Shown here piece by piece: positions 33,000-45,600 of a DNA stretch of 64,000 nucleotides. Within the stretch, counting starts at the first letter, position 1. Every line of letters starts with the position of its first letter. The notes beneath the pieces were generated by a model. That model searched no databases, was not told the origin of the DNA, and was given only the letters and a program-made list of their open reading frames with translations. The translations under genes were made by a program, and so were the position numbers. This stretch comes from Ceratodon purpureus (taxonomy: Eukaryota > Streptophyta > Bryopsida > Pseudoditrichales > Ditrichaceae), in NCBI GenBank assembly GCA_014871385.1, contig CM026427.1:18416767-18480766 (forward strand), in the 5' to 3' direction.

Positions 33000-35387
33000 A
33001 TCTTCTCTCAGGTTCGGGATTGAACACCCTTCCTGTTTCATACATGCGGAACATTTGGGACGAACTTGTTCCGGTATCCACATACCAGCAATGAGTTGTA
33101 TTGTGCAGCGTCAGTACATTTTGATACGAAGGCTTAGGATTGTCCATAAAAGCCGACGCCTAATAAGTCTAGGATGTGGGGCGTGGCGGTGTTGGATGTC
33201 CAGAACGCCGGGGTGACCGTAACATAAGGCACATGGCTTTTGCAGATATTGTTCGTGAGTGAGCAAGGTGCAGAGAACAATGCCGTCATGTACGTTTGGG
33301 ACGGAACCGATGCAAGCCCTGCGTGCCTGGATCCCTCGTAAGTCCACGAACCGCGAATTGGTCTAGCTCAGGGTTCATGAACTCGCCACTGTCCTCTCGG
33401 GCGGTTCCGTCAAAAGGAAGAGGGACGTTGTCATTCCGGACCTGTCGATTTGATTCCCCGGTCGGTGGTGGCGGCAGAATATGGTCTGTAGACAGATCGG
33501 TCGAATTTTTCATAGCCATAAGCTTGTGGCGCCCCTTGATCTTGAGTCGGTCGCACCTTCGTGCTAATGGTTTGACCCCCTGGACCGGATTGGGAGATTA
33601 CATCGTAGTTCGACGTAATGTACTCAGAAGTTCCTGATTTTGCGACCTATGTGATGTAGTGATTTCCGAACCTTTCGTCATGGCAGGGATCAGAGCGAGA
33701 GTGGAGATCCCGGACAAGAATTATGGAGTGCAAAACAGCTGGCAGTACCGGTTGATGTGATGCGCGGTTTTCCAGCGTTGGGCACTGTCCTACCCCTCGA
33801 TCCCTCTGGCATGGCTGACGATGATTTCGGGCCCCAGCTACCTGTGGCCGGCGACTGGGTGAAGTTGCGGAATATTGGGTGCCGTGTTCGGAAAGGGTTG
33901 TACGAAGGTGTCCTCCATCACGGGAGCAAGATTGGCATTCTCTCCCCCAGCGCTCAGGCTGTGCAAAACTGCGAAAGGTACGACGGTTTACGAACATGTT
34001 TACATGCACGTTGTTGAGTGCGACAATAGCTCGGACGCGCTTTCGGAGTTGATGTATCGTTCGAGGGTTCTGTATGTGTTCGACCGTTCGTTGTTCCTTC
34101 ACCCATTCAGGTCGCACACTTCGGCGTTGTCCCTGTGGACAATGCGTGAACTGTACAAGGTTTCAGACAAGTTCACATGGATTAAAACACTTGTGTTCGC
34201 TGTAGAGCATATGAAGAGCGCCTTGCTTCAGACGCACTTCGTCTCCCTCAATGGTGTCCGCAACCTCCTCAGTCCATATTAGGTACGTTGTCTGACCCTT
34301 CCTTTTACGACTCACGACGATTATATTTTGACCTCCCGCTATGCAAAGTAGGGAAAGGTTTCAATGACAATTCGAGCAGTGAACACAGCCGTGCAAAGTA
34401 GGGAAAGGTTTCAATAACAACTCGGGCCGTGAACATACCTGTGTTGTTGTTTACACTCGACACTGTCATCGTAACGTCCACGGGCTACGGAAGCGAGGTG
34501 CGGATTTCCATTCAGATATGCTGTGGTTGTTTCTCCAGCCCTACGTGGACCATTGAGCTACAGCTGTAGGAATACTAAGGCAATGTGCTTTTTGCAGTCA
34601 CGGGCTACGACCATGTCAAGGTTTCTGCCTTACGAGAGGTTCTCACGTACCCAGAGGTCACTCTCTGCACTTATTCACGGCTGGGGAATTTTGTTTTGAG
34701 CACGGATCCCGTTTCGCTGAGAATGCGCAGAGTCGTAGCGCAGTGTGACATCGGTTGGTCTCGTGCTTTCTGCGGCCCCGTGGGTGTTTGAATGTTTCGG
34801 CAGGACGCTGCCAGTGTAGACCGGGGCGGTCACGGTCGTTGACTTCTGCATCGTTCTCATGCAGGTGACCTACAAGTTTCGATGTATGGTGCGAGTCATG
34901 GCCACCTGGCCATCGGATGTGCTTGACTTTTGCGTGCCCAAGGACGACGGTGCGGCACAACCGAGAGATCACCTGGAGCAAGGAGACTTTGTGTTCGCCG
35001 TTCGACTCACGCTGGAGGATCCAACAGCCCGTCTTCACGTCTTTCTGTATGGCGAGGATGCAGTAAGCCTCGTCCGCTGGGTGAAAGTTCAGCAGTTTTT
35101 TCTTTGATCATCCTCTCCGTGGTCGGACAGCGTGAATGATGCGCGTTTTCCCCTTCGTGTAACCGCAGGTTGAATTCTTCGTTGGGTGCCCAGCTGCGAA
35201 CCTACGGCATCAAGGACACACGGTGGGAGTACTGAAGCGTAAAGTGGATCGGCTCCTGGGGGTTACCGAGCATGGTCCTCGAAATCCTCCCTGGGTCACC
35301 TGTTGCCTGAAGTCCTATTACCTGGACAAAGACCATCCACGAGAGACACGGCGGTATCGCGTGTTCGGTACCCGGTTTCCAGGGTGA
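31798..35387 (+). CDS. POT1: POT1-like telomere end-binding protein
   Basis: Ten exons: 31798-31927, 32091-32227, 32451-32649, 32881-32948, 33246-33337, 33687-about 33997, 34232-34282, 34598-34656, 34865-35062 and 35169-35387. With exon 6 ending at 33997 the CDS is 488 codons, with all phases matching (487 aa, normal for plant POT1). OB1 spans exons 1-4: RVGQKVNFYGVVAEYEQPKP, LLCTMTVIDMSYNSPGLRV, GDVIRFHRIQ. OB2 follows: NAVMYVWDGTDA, GDWVKLRNI, GLYEGVL, VKVSALREVL. The C-terminus has RLTLEDPTARLHVFLYGEDA, NPPWVTCCLKSYYLD and RRYRVFGTRFPG. POT1 proteins bind single-stranded G-rich telomeric DNA or act with telomerase. The exon 6 end is uncertain: donors at 33977, 33997 and 34009 are possible, but only the last two keep the frame into exon 7 (LPQWCPQPP). 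Introns are short, and one contains a 35-nt poly(C) run. Confidence 0.95.
32965..32999 (+). repeat. Poly(C) tract in POT1 intron 4
   Basis: 35 consecutive C begin 16 bp after the exon 4 donor. On the antisense strand it is poly(G), able to form quadruplex structures. Comparable tracts are at 11171-11206 and, as G, at 5086-5106. Confidence 0.9.
34342..34437 (+). repeat. Short tandem duplication in POT1 intron 7
   Basis: TGCAAAGTAGGGAAAGGTTT and the bases after it occur twice, about 50 bp apart, with a few differences. It is intronic with no evident role. Confidence 0.7.
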
Positions 35388-37080
35388 GGTCTGTTGCTGA
35401 CAACAGCAACTGCACGAGGTGATCTAGAACATGGCAGAACTCCGACCACCCGGTCATACTCTCGGCGGTGTGGTTGTTGGTGGATATCTTAGGGTACGGA
35501 AATCTGGAAAAACGTTCAAGCCCCCGAAGCCATCGTAGAGTTTCTGGTGCGGGCATTTATGCAGAGTAGATGCCGAAGTTACTCAGGCCGTCGCGTGATG
35601 CTTGGATCACGGGAGCAGGCAGTCCGGTTTTCGGTTGCAACTGAGATATCCCTGCCTACACTGAGCAACCTCCGAACTTCATCAAGGTTTGTAATTCCGA
35701 ATTTTTTTAACTGTGGAACATTCATGTACCGAAATGGTTTCGTCCGTGGAACTTTTTAACCCCATACGAGGTCCAGGCAATTTGTAGCACATGGAGATTG
35801 TCAGTCAGATCGGATGCAATGCTCACCTAAAACAGTACCATACTCCGCAGAGGGTAGAGGATCATCGGTAGGGCCGAGACGGACATGCCGCCTCCATAAA
35901 CCCTGATACGGAATGCACGCATGGTATACAATCCAGACGATGGAATCTGGCTTATCACAAGCACAGATGTGCGGTTGCAGGGAAATACTCGGTACTAGTT
36001 AGCAAGCAAGAACCAAGGGAATTAGGAACTACACTTCTACGAGAAAGAAGAGGAAGAAGAGGAAGGATGGAAGACTTTGCAAACCGACCCGACGTCCGAC
36101 CTTCGTATCAAGAACCATGAGCTCTCGCTCAGCCTGCTAGGACAGATAGACAGGTGTCCGAATGCTAAAACTAATTGCAACAATGAACAAGCAAGAAGAC
36201 GCGGTGTTCTCCACCACTACCGTGGTGTAGCAAGGTAGGGAAGAGCATCACACAGCACTCTTCGGCTAGAGATGTAGCGAATACAACAGCCAGGGGTCAC
36301 CAAGATTGACGAGCGACCACTCCCCAATCTAACCGTGTAAGATCAGAGCGAGAACCCCGACGCTCGTCCTCGAGGACTAAGATTTCCTGCCTCTCCTCCA
36401 GGTCCGGAAGAGGGGCAAGTTTCATGCGGGCAAGGTTTTAGGCTCTTGCACACACCTGACGCGGACGTATCTTTGCCACCATCTCGAACTATTGTGAAGT
36501 AGTATGAACTTATCCTCACAATTCAGAAGACAAGCACTTCGGGTTTAAGAAAAAGCTGCCACCATAGACAACAGATTAGTTTCAAAGGATACCGGTTTCG
36601 AAAACCGTTACTGAACCCACAGTGGACATGTGCTTCGCTCGCATAGATATCGGTGTTGTAAACATAAATATTCGGTGGATAGTTTGTTCACTCCATCCTT
36701 GACCTCCCTTTCATCACTTTGTCCTTTTTGTCGCTTCTTCCTTTTCGTCCCATGTTCCTTTTCATCAGGCTTATTTCTGGCTGAGTGCCATGGAGTCTGA
36801 ATATTTCCTGAAATGAAAACTATTGTCATCAAGGAAGTACAATCTGTTTTGCTCAACCGCAAGTATGTGCAATTCCAACAATTGAGTTTATGGCTATGAA
36901 GGACTGGTGATGGGGCTCAAAGTGGCTGTACCTAGGGTTTTAAACCGAACAGTGTCTGGATATGTCATCTACACCAGAACTACTAACAAATTATAGTGTT
37001 TAGACACTATATCAAATTGTTGTATGCATTTTGGCTCAAATTGTTGTATGCATTTTGGCTCAAATTGTTGTATGCATTTT
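35388..37080. other. No gene recognised
   Basis: This is the 3' flank of POT1 followed by unrecognised sequence. From 37018, three direct copies of a 26-bp ATTGTTGTATGCATTTTGGC unit lead into the minisatellite. The short frames show no family motif. Confidence 0.5.
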
Positions 37081-38482
37081 GGCTCAGGCACCCCAGGTCA
37101 CTCGCTCGGGCACCCCAGGTCACTCGCTCGGGCACCCCAGGTCATTGGATGGGTTTAGGGTTCTAGGGTTTAGGGTTACGGTCTACAGTCAAACCTCGAA
37201 GACGAGATTGAGAGTTGTGGAAGGTTGCACCGATTCAGCTCATCGACCCTAGACACCGAGACCTGGAGTCATTGGCTTGGGCACCCCAGGTCACTCCATT
37301 GGACACCCCCGGTCACTGGCTCCGGCACCCCAGGTCACTGTGTTGGATTCCCTCGTGAAATTGAAGCGAAGTGAGCATTCCTGTCAAAGAGCAAATATAG
37401 GTCACTGGCCGGGGCACCCCAGGTCACCGAGCCAGGCAGCCCAGGTCATTGGATTTGGGTACCCCAGGTCACTGGGCTGGGCGCCCGCGGTCACAGGCTT
37501 CGGCACCCCAGGTCACTAGCTTCCGCACCCCAGGTAACTGGATTGGGCACCCCAAATCACTGGATTGGGCACCCGGGGTCACTTCCTCAGGCACCCCAGG
37601 TCACTCGATCAGGCACCCGAGGTCACATGCTCAGGCACCCCAGGTCACAAGCTTGAGAATCATTTGTTGTTGAATTTAGAATTGAAATTCTCAATTCATA
37701 AAAGTTCTCAATTCAAATGACTTTGGCACCCTACGTCACCGGATTGGGCACCTGAGGTCACATGCTCCAGCACCCCAGGTCACCAGCTTTGGCACCCCAC
37801 GTCACTCGATTGGGCACCCCAGGTCACTTGCTCAGACACCCCCGATTACTGGGCTGGGCACCCCAGGTCACTAGCTCGGGCACCCAAGGTCACTGGGCTG
37901 GGCACCCCAGGTCACTCACTCAGGCACCCTAGGTCAGTGGCTTGAGAATGCTTAGTTGTTGAATTGAGAATTGAGAATCTGAATTCATAATAGTTCTCAA
38001 TTCAAATGACTTTGGCACCCGAGGTCACCGGATTGGGCACCCTAGGTCACTGGATTAGGCACCCTAAATCACGGGATTGGGCACCCGAGGTCACTCGCCG
38101 AGGCGCCCCAGGTCAGTGAGTCTGGCACCCGAGGTCACTGGATCGGGCACCCTAGGGCACTGGCTCGGGCATCCCAGGTCAGTGGCTTGAGAATGCTTAG
38201 TTGTTGAATTGAGAATTGAGAATCTGAATTCATAATAGTTCTCAATTCAAATGACTTTGGCACCCGAGGTCACCGGATTGGGCACCCGAGGTCACATGCT
38301 CCTGCACCCCAGGTCACTAGCTTCGGCACCCCAGGTCACTGGATTGGGTACCCCAAGTCACTTGCTCAGGCACCTCAGATCACTGGCTCGGGCACCCCAG
38401 GTCACCGGCTCGGGCACCCCAGGTCAGTGGCTTGAGAATGCTTAGTTGTTGAATTGAGAATTGAGAATCTCAATTCATAATA

Positions 38483-38965
38483 CCGTCAAACCTTGATAAG
38501 TGTTAGCGGTTGGGAGCATACTTTTTGTTATCACTTGGGGAATAGCAACACTTATCTTTTACTTTATAAACTTATGTTTTACTTTATAAACTTATGTTTT
38601 ACTTTATAAACTTATGTTTTACTCTATAGTTTACTTTATCTTTTACTTTATCTTTTACATTATGAACTTAAAATATACGATCCTTTACTTTATGATCTTA
38701 ATAATGCATGTACCAATCAATTTGTTTCTAAAATGGAAACTATAAACTATTGCTTGACCTCAAAGTTATCTCCCTTCAAACTATGGTTCTTACCTAGGTC
38801 CCTTTAAAGAGCACTTATCACTTATCAAGGTAAAATTAGGAGCATAACATTACATAACACTTAACACATAACACTTACTAGTCTTAATTTTAAGGGAGCA
38901 AAAATCTCCTCAACACATATAGAGTTTTAACACTTATCGAGGTAACACTTGTCGAGGTTTGACTG
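38483..38965 (+). mobile_element. Pogo/Tigger-like MITE, copy nested in minisatellite
   Basis: A 483-bp element with inverted termini (CCGTCAAACCTTGATAAGTG at the left, a GGTTTGACTG end at the right), flanked on both sides by TA. Ends of the CAGTCAAACC type with TA target duplication are typical of the pogo/Tigger branch of Tc1/mariner transposons. Inside, a 21-bp unit (CTTATGTTTTACTTTATAAA plus one base) is repeated in tandem. There is no transposase. Confidence 0.85.
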
Positions 38966-39834
38966 TAGTCCTCAATTCAAATGACTTTGGCACCCTAGGT
39001 CACCGGATTGGGCACCCCAGGTCACGGGCTCCCGCACCTGAGGTCACTAGCTTCGGCACCCCAGATCACCGGATTGGGCACCCCAGGTCACTGGATTAGG
39101 CACCCTAAATCACTGGATTGGGCACCCGAGGTCACTCGCCGAGGCGCCCCAGGTCAGTGAGTCTGGCACCCGAGGTCACTGGATCGGGCACCCTAGGGCA
39201 CTGGCTCGGGCATCCCAGGTCAGTGGCTTGAGAATGCTTAGTTGTTGAATTGAGAATTGAGAATCTGAATTCATAATAGTTCTCAATTCAAATGACTTTG
39301 GCACCCGAGGTCACCGGATAGGGCACCCGAGGTCACAGGCTCCTGCACCCCAGGTCACTAGCTTCGGCACCCCAGGTCACTAGCTTCGGCACCCCAGGTC
39401 ACTGGATTGGGTACCCCAAGTCACTTGCTCAGGCACCTCAGATCACTGGCTCGGGCACCCGAGGTCATCGGCTCGGGCACCCCAGGTCAGTGGCTTGAGA
39501 AGGCTTAGTTGTTGAATTGAGAATTGAGAATCTGAATTCATAGTGGTCCTCACTTCAAATGACTTCGGCACCCGAGGTCACCAGATTGGGCACCCGAGGT
39601 CACATGCTCCGGCACCCCAGGTCACTGGATTGGGCACCCCATGTAACTTGCTCAGGCACCCCAGATCACTGGGCTGGTCACCCCATGTCACTGGCTCGGG
39701 CATCCAAGGTGTTTGGGCTGGGCATCCTAGGTCACTCACTCTGTCATCCCAAGCCATTCACTCGAGCACCCCAGGGCACTGGCTTGAGAATCCTTAGTTG
39801 TTGAATTGAGAATTGAGAATCTGAATTCATAATA

Positions 39835-40317
39835 CAGTCAAACCTTGATAAGTGTTAACGGTTGGAAGCATGCTTTTTGCTATCACTTGGGGAATAGCAA
39901 CACTTATCTTTTACTTTATAAACTTATGTTTTACTTTATAAACTTATGTTTTACTTTATAAACTTATGTTTTACTCTATAGTTTACTTTATCTTTTACTT
40001 TATCTTTTACATTATGAACTTAAAATATACGATCCTTTACTTTATGATCTTAATAATGCATGTACCAATCAATTTGTTTCTAAAATGGAAACTATAAACT
40101 ATTGCTTGACCTCAAAGTTATCTCCCTTCAAACTATGGTTCTTACCTAGGTCCCTTTAAAGAGCACTTATCACTTATCAAGGTAAAATTAGGAGCATAAC
40201 ATTACATAACACTTAACACATAACACTTACTAGTCTTAATTTTAAGGGAGCAAAAATCTCCTCAACACATATAGAGTTTTAACACTTATCGAGGTAACAC
40301 TTGCAGAGGTTTGACTG
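39835..40317 (+). mobile_element. Pogo/Tigger-like MITE, second full copy
   Basis: Again exactly 483 bp, flanked by TA and almost identical to the copy at 38483. It sits at the same point of the same AT-rich spacer, so the pair probably arose by duplication of the minisatellite block rather than by independent insertion. Both termini are intact (CAGTCAAACC / GGTTTGACTG). Confidence 0.88.
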
Positions 40318-40525
40318 TAGTCCTTTGTACGTAGTTTTAGGGTTGGGCACCCCAGGTCACTGTGGTGGGCACCCCAGGTCACTGGCTCAGGTACCCCTGG
40401 TCACTGGGCTAGGCACCCGAGGTCACTCCCTCTGTCATCCCAAGCCATTTACTCCAGCACCCCAGGGCACTGGCTTGAGAATCTTTAGTTGTTGAATTGA
40501 GATTTGAGAATCTGGATTCATAATA

Positions 40526-40581
40526 CAGTCAAACCTTGATAAGTGTTAACGGTTGGGAGCATCCTTTTTGAGGTTTGACTG
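40526..40581 (+). mobile_element. 56-bp internally deleted MITE derivative
   Basis: The left terminus and about 45 bp of the MITE (through GTTGGGAGCAT) are joined directly to the right terminus (GAGGTTTGACTG), with TA on both sides. It sits in the same spacer position as the two 483-bp copies. Confidence 0.85.
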
Positions 40582-41255
40582 TAGACCGAGGTCACCGGGT
40601 CAGGCACCCCAGGTCACTGGCTCTGGCACCACAGGTCACTAACTCGAGCATCCGAGGTCATTGACTCTAGTATCCTAGATCATTGGCTAGGGCACCCCAG
40701 GTCACTGTCTTAGGCACTCCAGGTCACTGGCTCTGGCACCCCAGGTCATTGGCCTTAGGCACCCGAGGTCACGGATTTGGCCACCTCAGGTCACTGGCCT
40801 TGGGCACCCGAGGTCACCGGCCTTGGGTACTCCAGGTCACTGGCTCTGGCACCCCAGGTCATTGGTTTAGGGTTTAGAGGTCTCTGGTTTGGGCACCCAA
40901 GGTCACTGGCCTTGGGCACCGAGGTCACTGGCCTTGGGCACCCGAGGTCACTGGCCTTGGACACCCCAGGTCACTGGCCTTGGGTACTCCAGGTCAGTGG
41001 CTCTGGCACCCCAGGTCATTGGCCTTAGGCACCCCAGGTCACTGGCCTTGGGCACCTTAAGTCACTCGCCTTGGGCACCTCAGGTCACTGGCCTTGGGCA
41101 CCCCAGGTCACTAGGTCGGGCACCGAAGGTCATTGGCTCAGGCACTCGAGGTCACTGGGTTGGGCACCCAGGTCACTGGATTGGGCACCTTAGGTCATTG
41201 GCTAGGGTTTAGGGTCTCTGTCTCAGGCACCCCAGGTCACGTGATTGGAAATCCT

Positions 41256-42583
41256 TAGTTGTTGATTTGAGAATTGAGAATCTGAATTCATAATAGTGCT
41301 TGATTCAAGTGACTTGGGGTTTAAGGAACAAATGACCGGAATGTTGAATATACTATAATCAATCTGAATGTATTAATTCTCGTGAGTTTGACTCTTTTTT
41401 GTATGGTATTCTTAGATGTGTTAGATACTAGAGGGACCCGTGCCGTTGAGCACGTCGACATTAGTTTAATGAGAAGTACTTATAAAAACTTCAAATAAGC
41501 GATTAAAAAATATTAAAAAAATATCAAATGAATTTATTTAATAAAATAAAATGTACATTAAAAGCCTCAAATATTCTTTTTATTTTATTTCATTTTTTTG
41601 ACAGCATTCTATTGGATCAATCATCAACTCGGACATTGACCTTTGAAATGTCTTTATTTTTTAAAAAAAGTGTATTATAGTGGTTGTGTGCAGCTGTACT
41701 TTATTGTTGTAGTAAGCATGTAGTGTACTATCCAAAATTAAGATTCCCAGATATTGGTGGGAGGGGAAAGGTGGACTCATTTGGTTCAGAAGTTGGGTTC
41801 CTCCAGCCATGGCTTCTCACCCTTCTGATGAGCTCATTAGAATTCTGGAAACCATATGTTATAACACATCTAAATTTAATCAGAATTTTATTTGAAATAT
41901 AAACTTTTGGATTTTAAAAATATAATTTTGACTTTTTAATTTTCCTTCATGAGAGTCAATTGATTTCTTGAATATATAAAGTAAGAAAATATATAAAAGA
42001 TTTATAGAGCAATACTTCCAGCCATAAACATCGTCAAGTGATGCTTACTTTCCCATTAAAAGTATCCAGTTTACTGTTAATGATTCATTTTGATCTCCAA
42101 TAAATATTGGGACAAAGAGGTACTATTTCTGTCGTTCTTCTCTTCCGGCCTGGAACTGTCGAGTGAGACAGACCATGTTCATTTGTAATATATATTTGAA
42201 GTGAATGTTTAGGTATATCAGACAATTATTCAATGTGTAGGGCAAGTATAGGGGCCTTATAAGCAAGTTCTCTTTTAAATCCCCTTATCATTTTAAACAT
42301 CTCAGCTTTTTATTTGTGGCTCTAACCCTCAAAGTCGTTTCATATAAATTTGTGGTTTTTGGGTGAGACATTATAGTAAAAAGTAATAATATAGCCTTTA
42401 AATTTTTGAGGGTTAAGGGTTTTACTACAAAATAATAGTGTGAACTTTTGGGTGCATCTAAAATTCTTCGGGAGTTTTTAACAAAAAAAAAAAAAAAAAC
42501 TGGTTTCTCTTCTAATATAGGGAAAGAAAATAAAATTTTAAAAAAAATTTAAAAAAAATATATAAAAATTAAAAATACGACTC

Positions 42584-42616
<33 letters not shown>

Positions 42617-45600
42617 TTTTTATATAATATTTCTTTCAATCTAATGTTCTCTTAATCATGTTTGTACTCAAATTGCCAAGTTGTACAAGTTGGATTATAT
42701 AAGATTTTACAAGGGTAGGCTTCCAAGTTTAACAAAAAGAATTCCATGGCCATTCAAAAAACAAATCCATTACTGTAATTTGCTTGATCTCTACAATCTC
42801 ACAAATCAAAAAATAAATAAACTGATGGATCACTTTTGATATGTGAATAGTATGTCAATTTAATTTTAAGATTCTATGGTTGAATATTTTTAAAATGCTC
42901 GAACTAAGATGTAGCAAACTGGAAGTGGAAAAGCTAGGCGATTTTGGCAATTCTGCTCCAAAAACACCAAGGAATTTTAAGGGTTTATCGTCCATGCATC
43001 ATTGAACGTCTACAGTTAGCATTCACCTTAGATTTGCCTCTACATGCTCATCATAGTCTATTCGTGTACCTAGAAAGTTGGCATATACTCCAAAGTTTTC
43101 ACCTAGTTCATCTTGACTCACATAATCCTATATAACATATTCTTAAACATTGGACAACACATTTGATTGCTAAATTGGATTAATTCAAATTTAGAAATAT
43201 GTGGTAGTCATTATGTCCTACCTAGATCTGCACTCCTTTACTATTAACATTTTATTCTAAATCACCTCATTATCCTAATCATTTACCCCAATATGCCCCC
43301 CCGGACATCACCTTCCCTTTTGTACACTTAGGTTTAGCTTATTAGAGTAGTTATTCCGACCTGCTGCACACAATGTTGATTCCCTATTGGGAAGCAATTC
43401 AATTCCAATTTCAGGCAATTTCCCTCAGTCCCACACCATGACCTACAACTAGCACTACAATAAACTACCAAATACCGTAACACCATAGCAGTTTTGTTCT
43501 CTGCCGCACAGAAAATTCATTCTTTTTGGAAAAATGAGGTTCGTCTCTCAAAAATTGATTGTCTTGATTTTTGTCTCTCTGCAAGAAATCACTTAAAAAT
43601 TTACCCAAATATCTCCAATAATATCCCAGAAAACAGTTTATTCTACTTTCGTTTGCTTGTCTTCATAATTTTCTAATTGTTTACGTTTTTTTTGGGAACT
43701 ATTTATGAACGACTTTGCTGTGGTGTTATCGTAATCATATTGTAAGGATTCGTAAAAGTCAGGTTGTGTGGCCACCAGGGAAGACAATCCTGGAGCCGAT
43801 TCCAGACACGGTTCGGGGCACGTATCCGCACCATGACTGCCTGCAACACGACCGGTGAAAGCAAACATCCTATTTCCTGTCACTGCGAGTGTTAACTTGG
43901 AACTGGAAAAAAGCGCACTACTCAACAGCCTCTACACAACCACTTTCGCTCCAGACTCAACACTTAGTAATCCTCTACTAAACTTCCAGAACTCGGTGTT
44001 CGGAGGCGCCTGGGATATGCCGCCGGATGGGCAGCTCCCACTCTCACACGTTCGCACCGCAGTGCACTCCAAGTCTGCAGCTGCACACACTGTGTCGTCG
44101 ACAAGCATATAAACAGGTATCGTCATATCATCATCAATGTATTCCTCGGTTTATGCCCTCACGGTTTCTGTCATCAGCAGGCATCGTGGACATCTAGGCA
44201 CCTGCAATCACCACCAGTCACCTCGCACATGAGTTGAATCAGGATTCTCGGTGGGGATGTGATGCTCATAACTCTGTGGATTTATACAGCCACGGGCTTT
44301 GCATCCTACCAGAGGTTTAGCATGTTTCTCAAGCTCTGATGTTTCGGTGATCTATTTCAGAGGTGTGCTGATGAGGTGGGTGCGGTTCAGGCTCGTCAAG
44401 TCGTGGCCTCTTCGTGTTTGACGATGAGTTCTGATTGATTGGTTTGGTGCAGTTGTGGTGCTGTAGTCCGATCATGGTGAGGTCATGGACAAGGTGAATT
44501 TTTTTAGAGTTCTGTATCGATTATCGTTTTTGGTTTGTCTTGGTTGACGGGTTTAAATGTTTTAGGTGCAGGGGGTGAAGACGGGTTGGAGGGGTTTATC
44601 GGTTTTTGGTGGTGGTTGTAGTTCTCGGTGTTGTGTGTGGAGGATCATGGGGCTCTGAGATGATGTACGATGATCACCAGCGTCCTTCGAAGTTGATGAG
44701 CTCCACAACGCCAGAGTGTTGCTGGATGATTCCGTTCTATCTCGGCCTCCCCTAAGCTTCTTGGCCAAAAGGTGTTGGTCACGCTCCCCCCCACCTCTCG
44801 TTCCTCGTTACGTAGTTCGAAGCAGAGTGAGCTGGTGTTTTTGCACCATGGCTCCTTGATATTCATCGTTTTCGGTGTTGGCTAAGTTAGGAATCGTCGC
44901 CGGTTTATTTCTGAGGTTGTTTTTGACGAACATGGCAGGGAGAGACAGCGGGGTTCGTCGCTGCGACCTTCACGAGGCCGTATGGCACCAATGCAATTGA
45001 CCGGATCGGTGTGTTCTCGTCCCGCCAAGTTCATGTGCTTTTCATAAGTTCTCCATTTCTCAGTCTGATGTATACACGCTTACAAGTATTGGATAGGTCC
45101 CTCGTTGCGAGCATTCTGGAGCTTATGATTGATGTGGTTTGCACATGTCATAAGAGTGTTTGAACGATTTAAAGAATGGGACAATCAACAAAAATGAGCC
45201 CCCGTATCTGCGTTCAGCGTCAATCAAGGTTTGCGAATAGCTGAAATAACCTTCTGAATCTGTATTGGCTTTGTTACTATCGGTTGGATTCCCAGAGTTA
45301 CCAATGATTCATAACGTCCATAATCTCCGAAGGTAAACAGTTCATGGTGACTTCTAATATTTTTGGGTTTGAAAAAAGAACGCTAAAGTCGTGCTGAACA
45401 AGCAGTCTGAAGAGGCTTGTTGTGCCAGGCGGTTTTGATATCCCTAGATAGAGCTTGATAATATTCCCGTTGTTTGCAGTTCAAGAACGCAGAATTTGGA
45501 TGCAAAGGTTATCTGCAGAATTGGAAGCCTTCGCTGACATTCGGGCGAATTAAGTAACGTGAAGATTTCGCATTCGGCTTCTTATCTGGCAATGATCATA

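Larger units (their letters stand above)
37080..41255 (+). repeat. 22-bp GC-rich minisatellite with palindromic AT spacers
   Basis: Well over a hundred imperfect copies of a 22-bp unit, GGGCACCCCAGGTCACTGGC plus two variable bases. Blocks of about 8-12 units are separated by a recurrent AT-rich spacer. The spacer contains the inverted repeat TTGAATTGAGAA ... TTCTCAATTCAA (for example 37670, 37960, 38205, 39245), giving a higher-order period of roughly 240-305 bp. Because 22 is not a multiple of 3, all three plus frames read the same periodic peptide (PQVTGLGTPGHW-like). Those frames are artefacts of the repeat, not proteins. MITEs are nested inside the array. Confidence 0.93.

Noticed and set aside
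37031..41212. Many open frames translating to PQVTGLGTPGHW-like peptides
   Set aside because: The 22-bp unit reads through all three frames by arithmetic. There is no start context or conservation beyond the DNA repeat.
37080..41255. CRISPR-like array (short repeats with variable bases between)
   Set aside because: Units are contiguous 22-bp tandem repeats without unique spacers of constant length, and the genome is eukaryotic.
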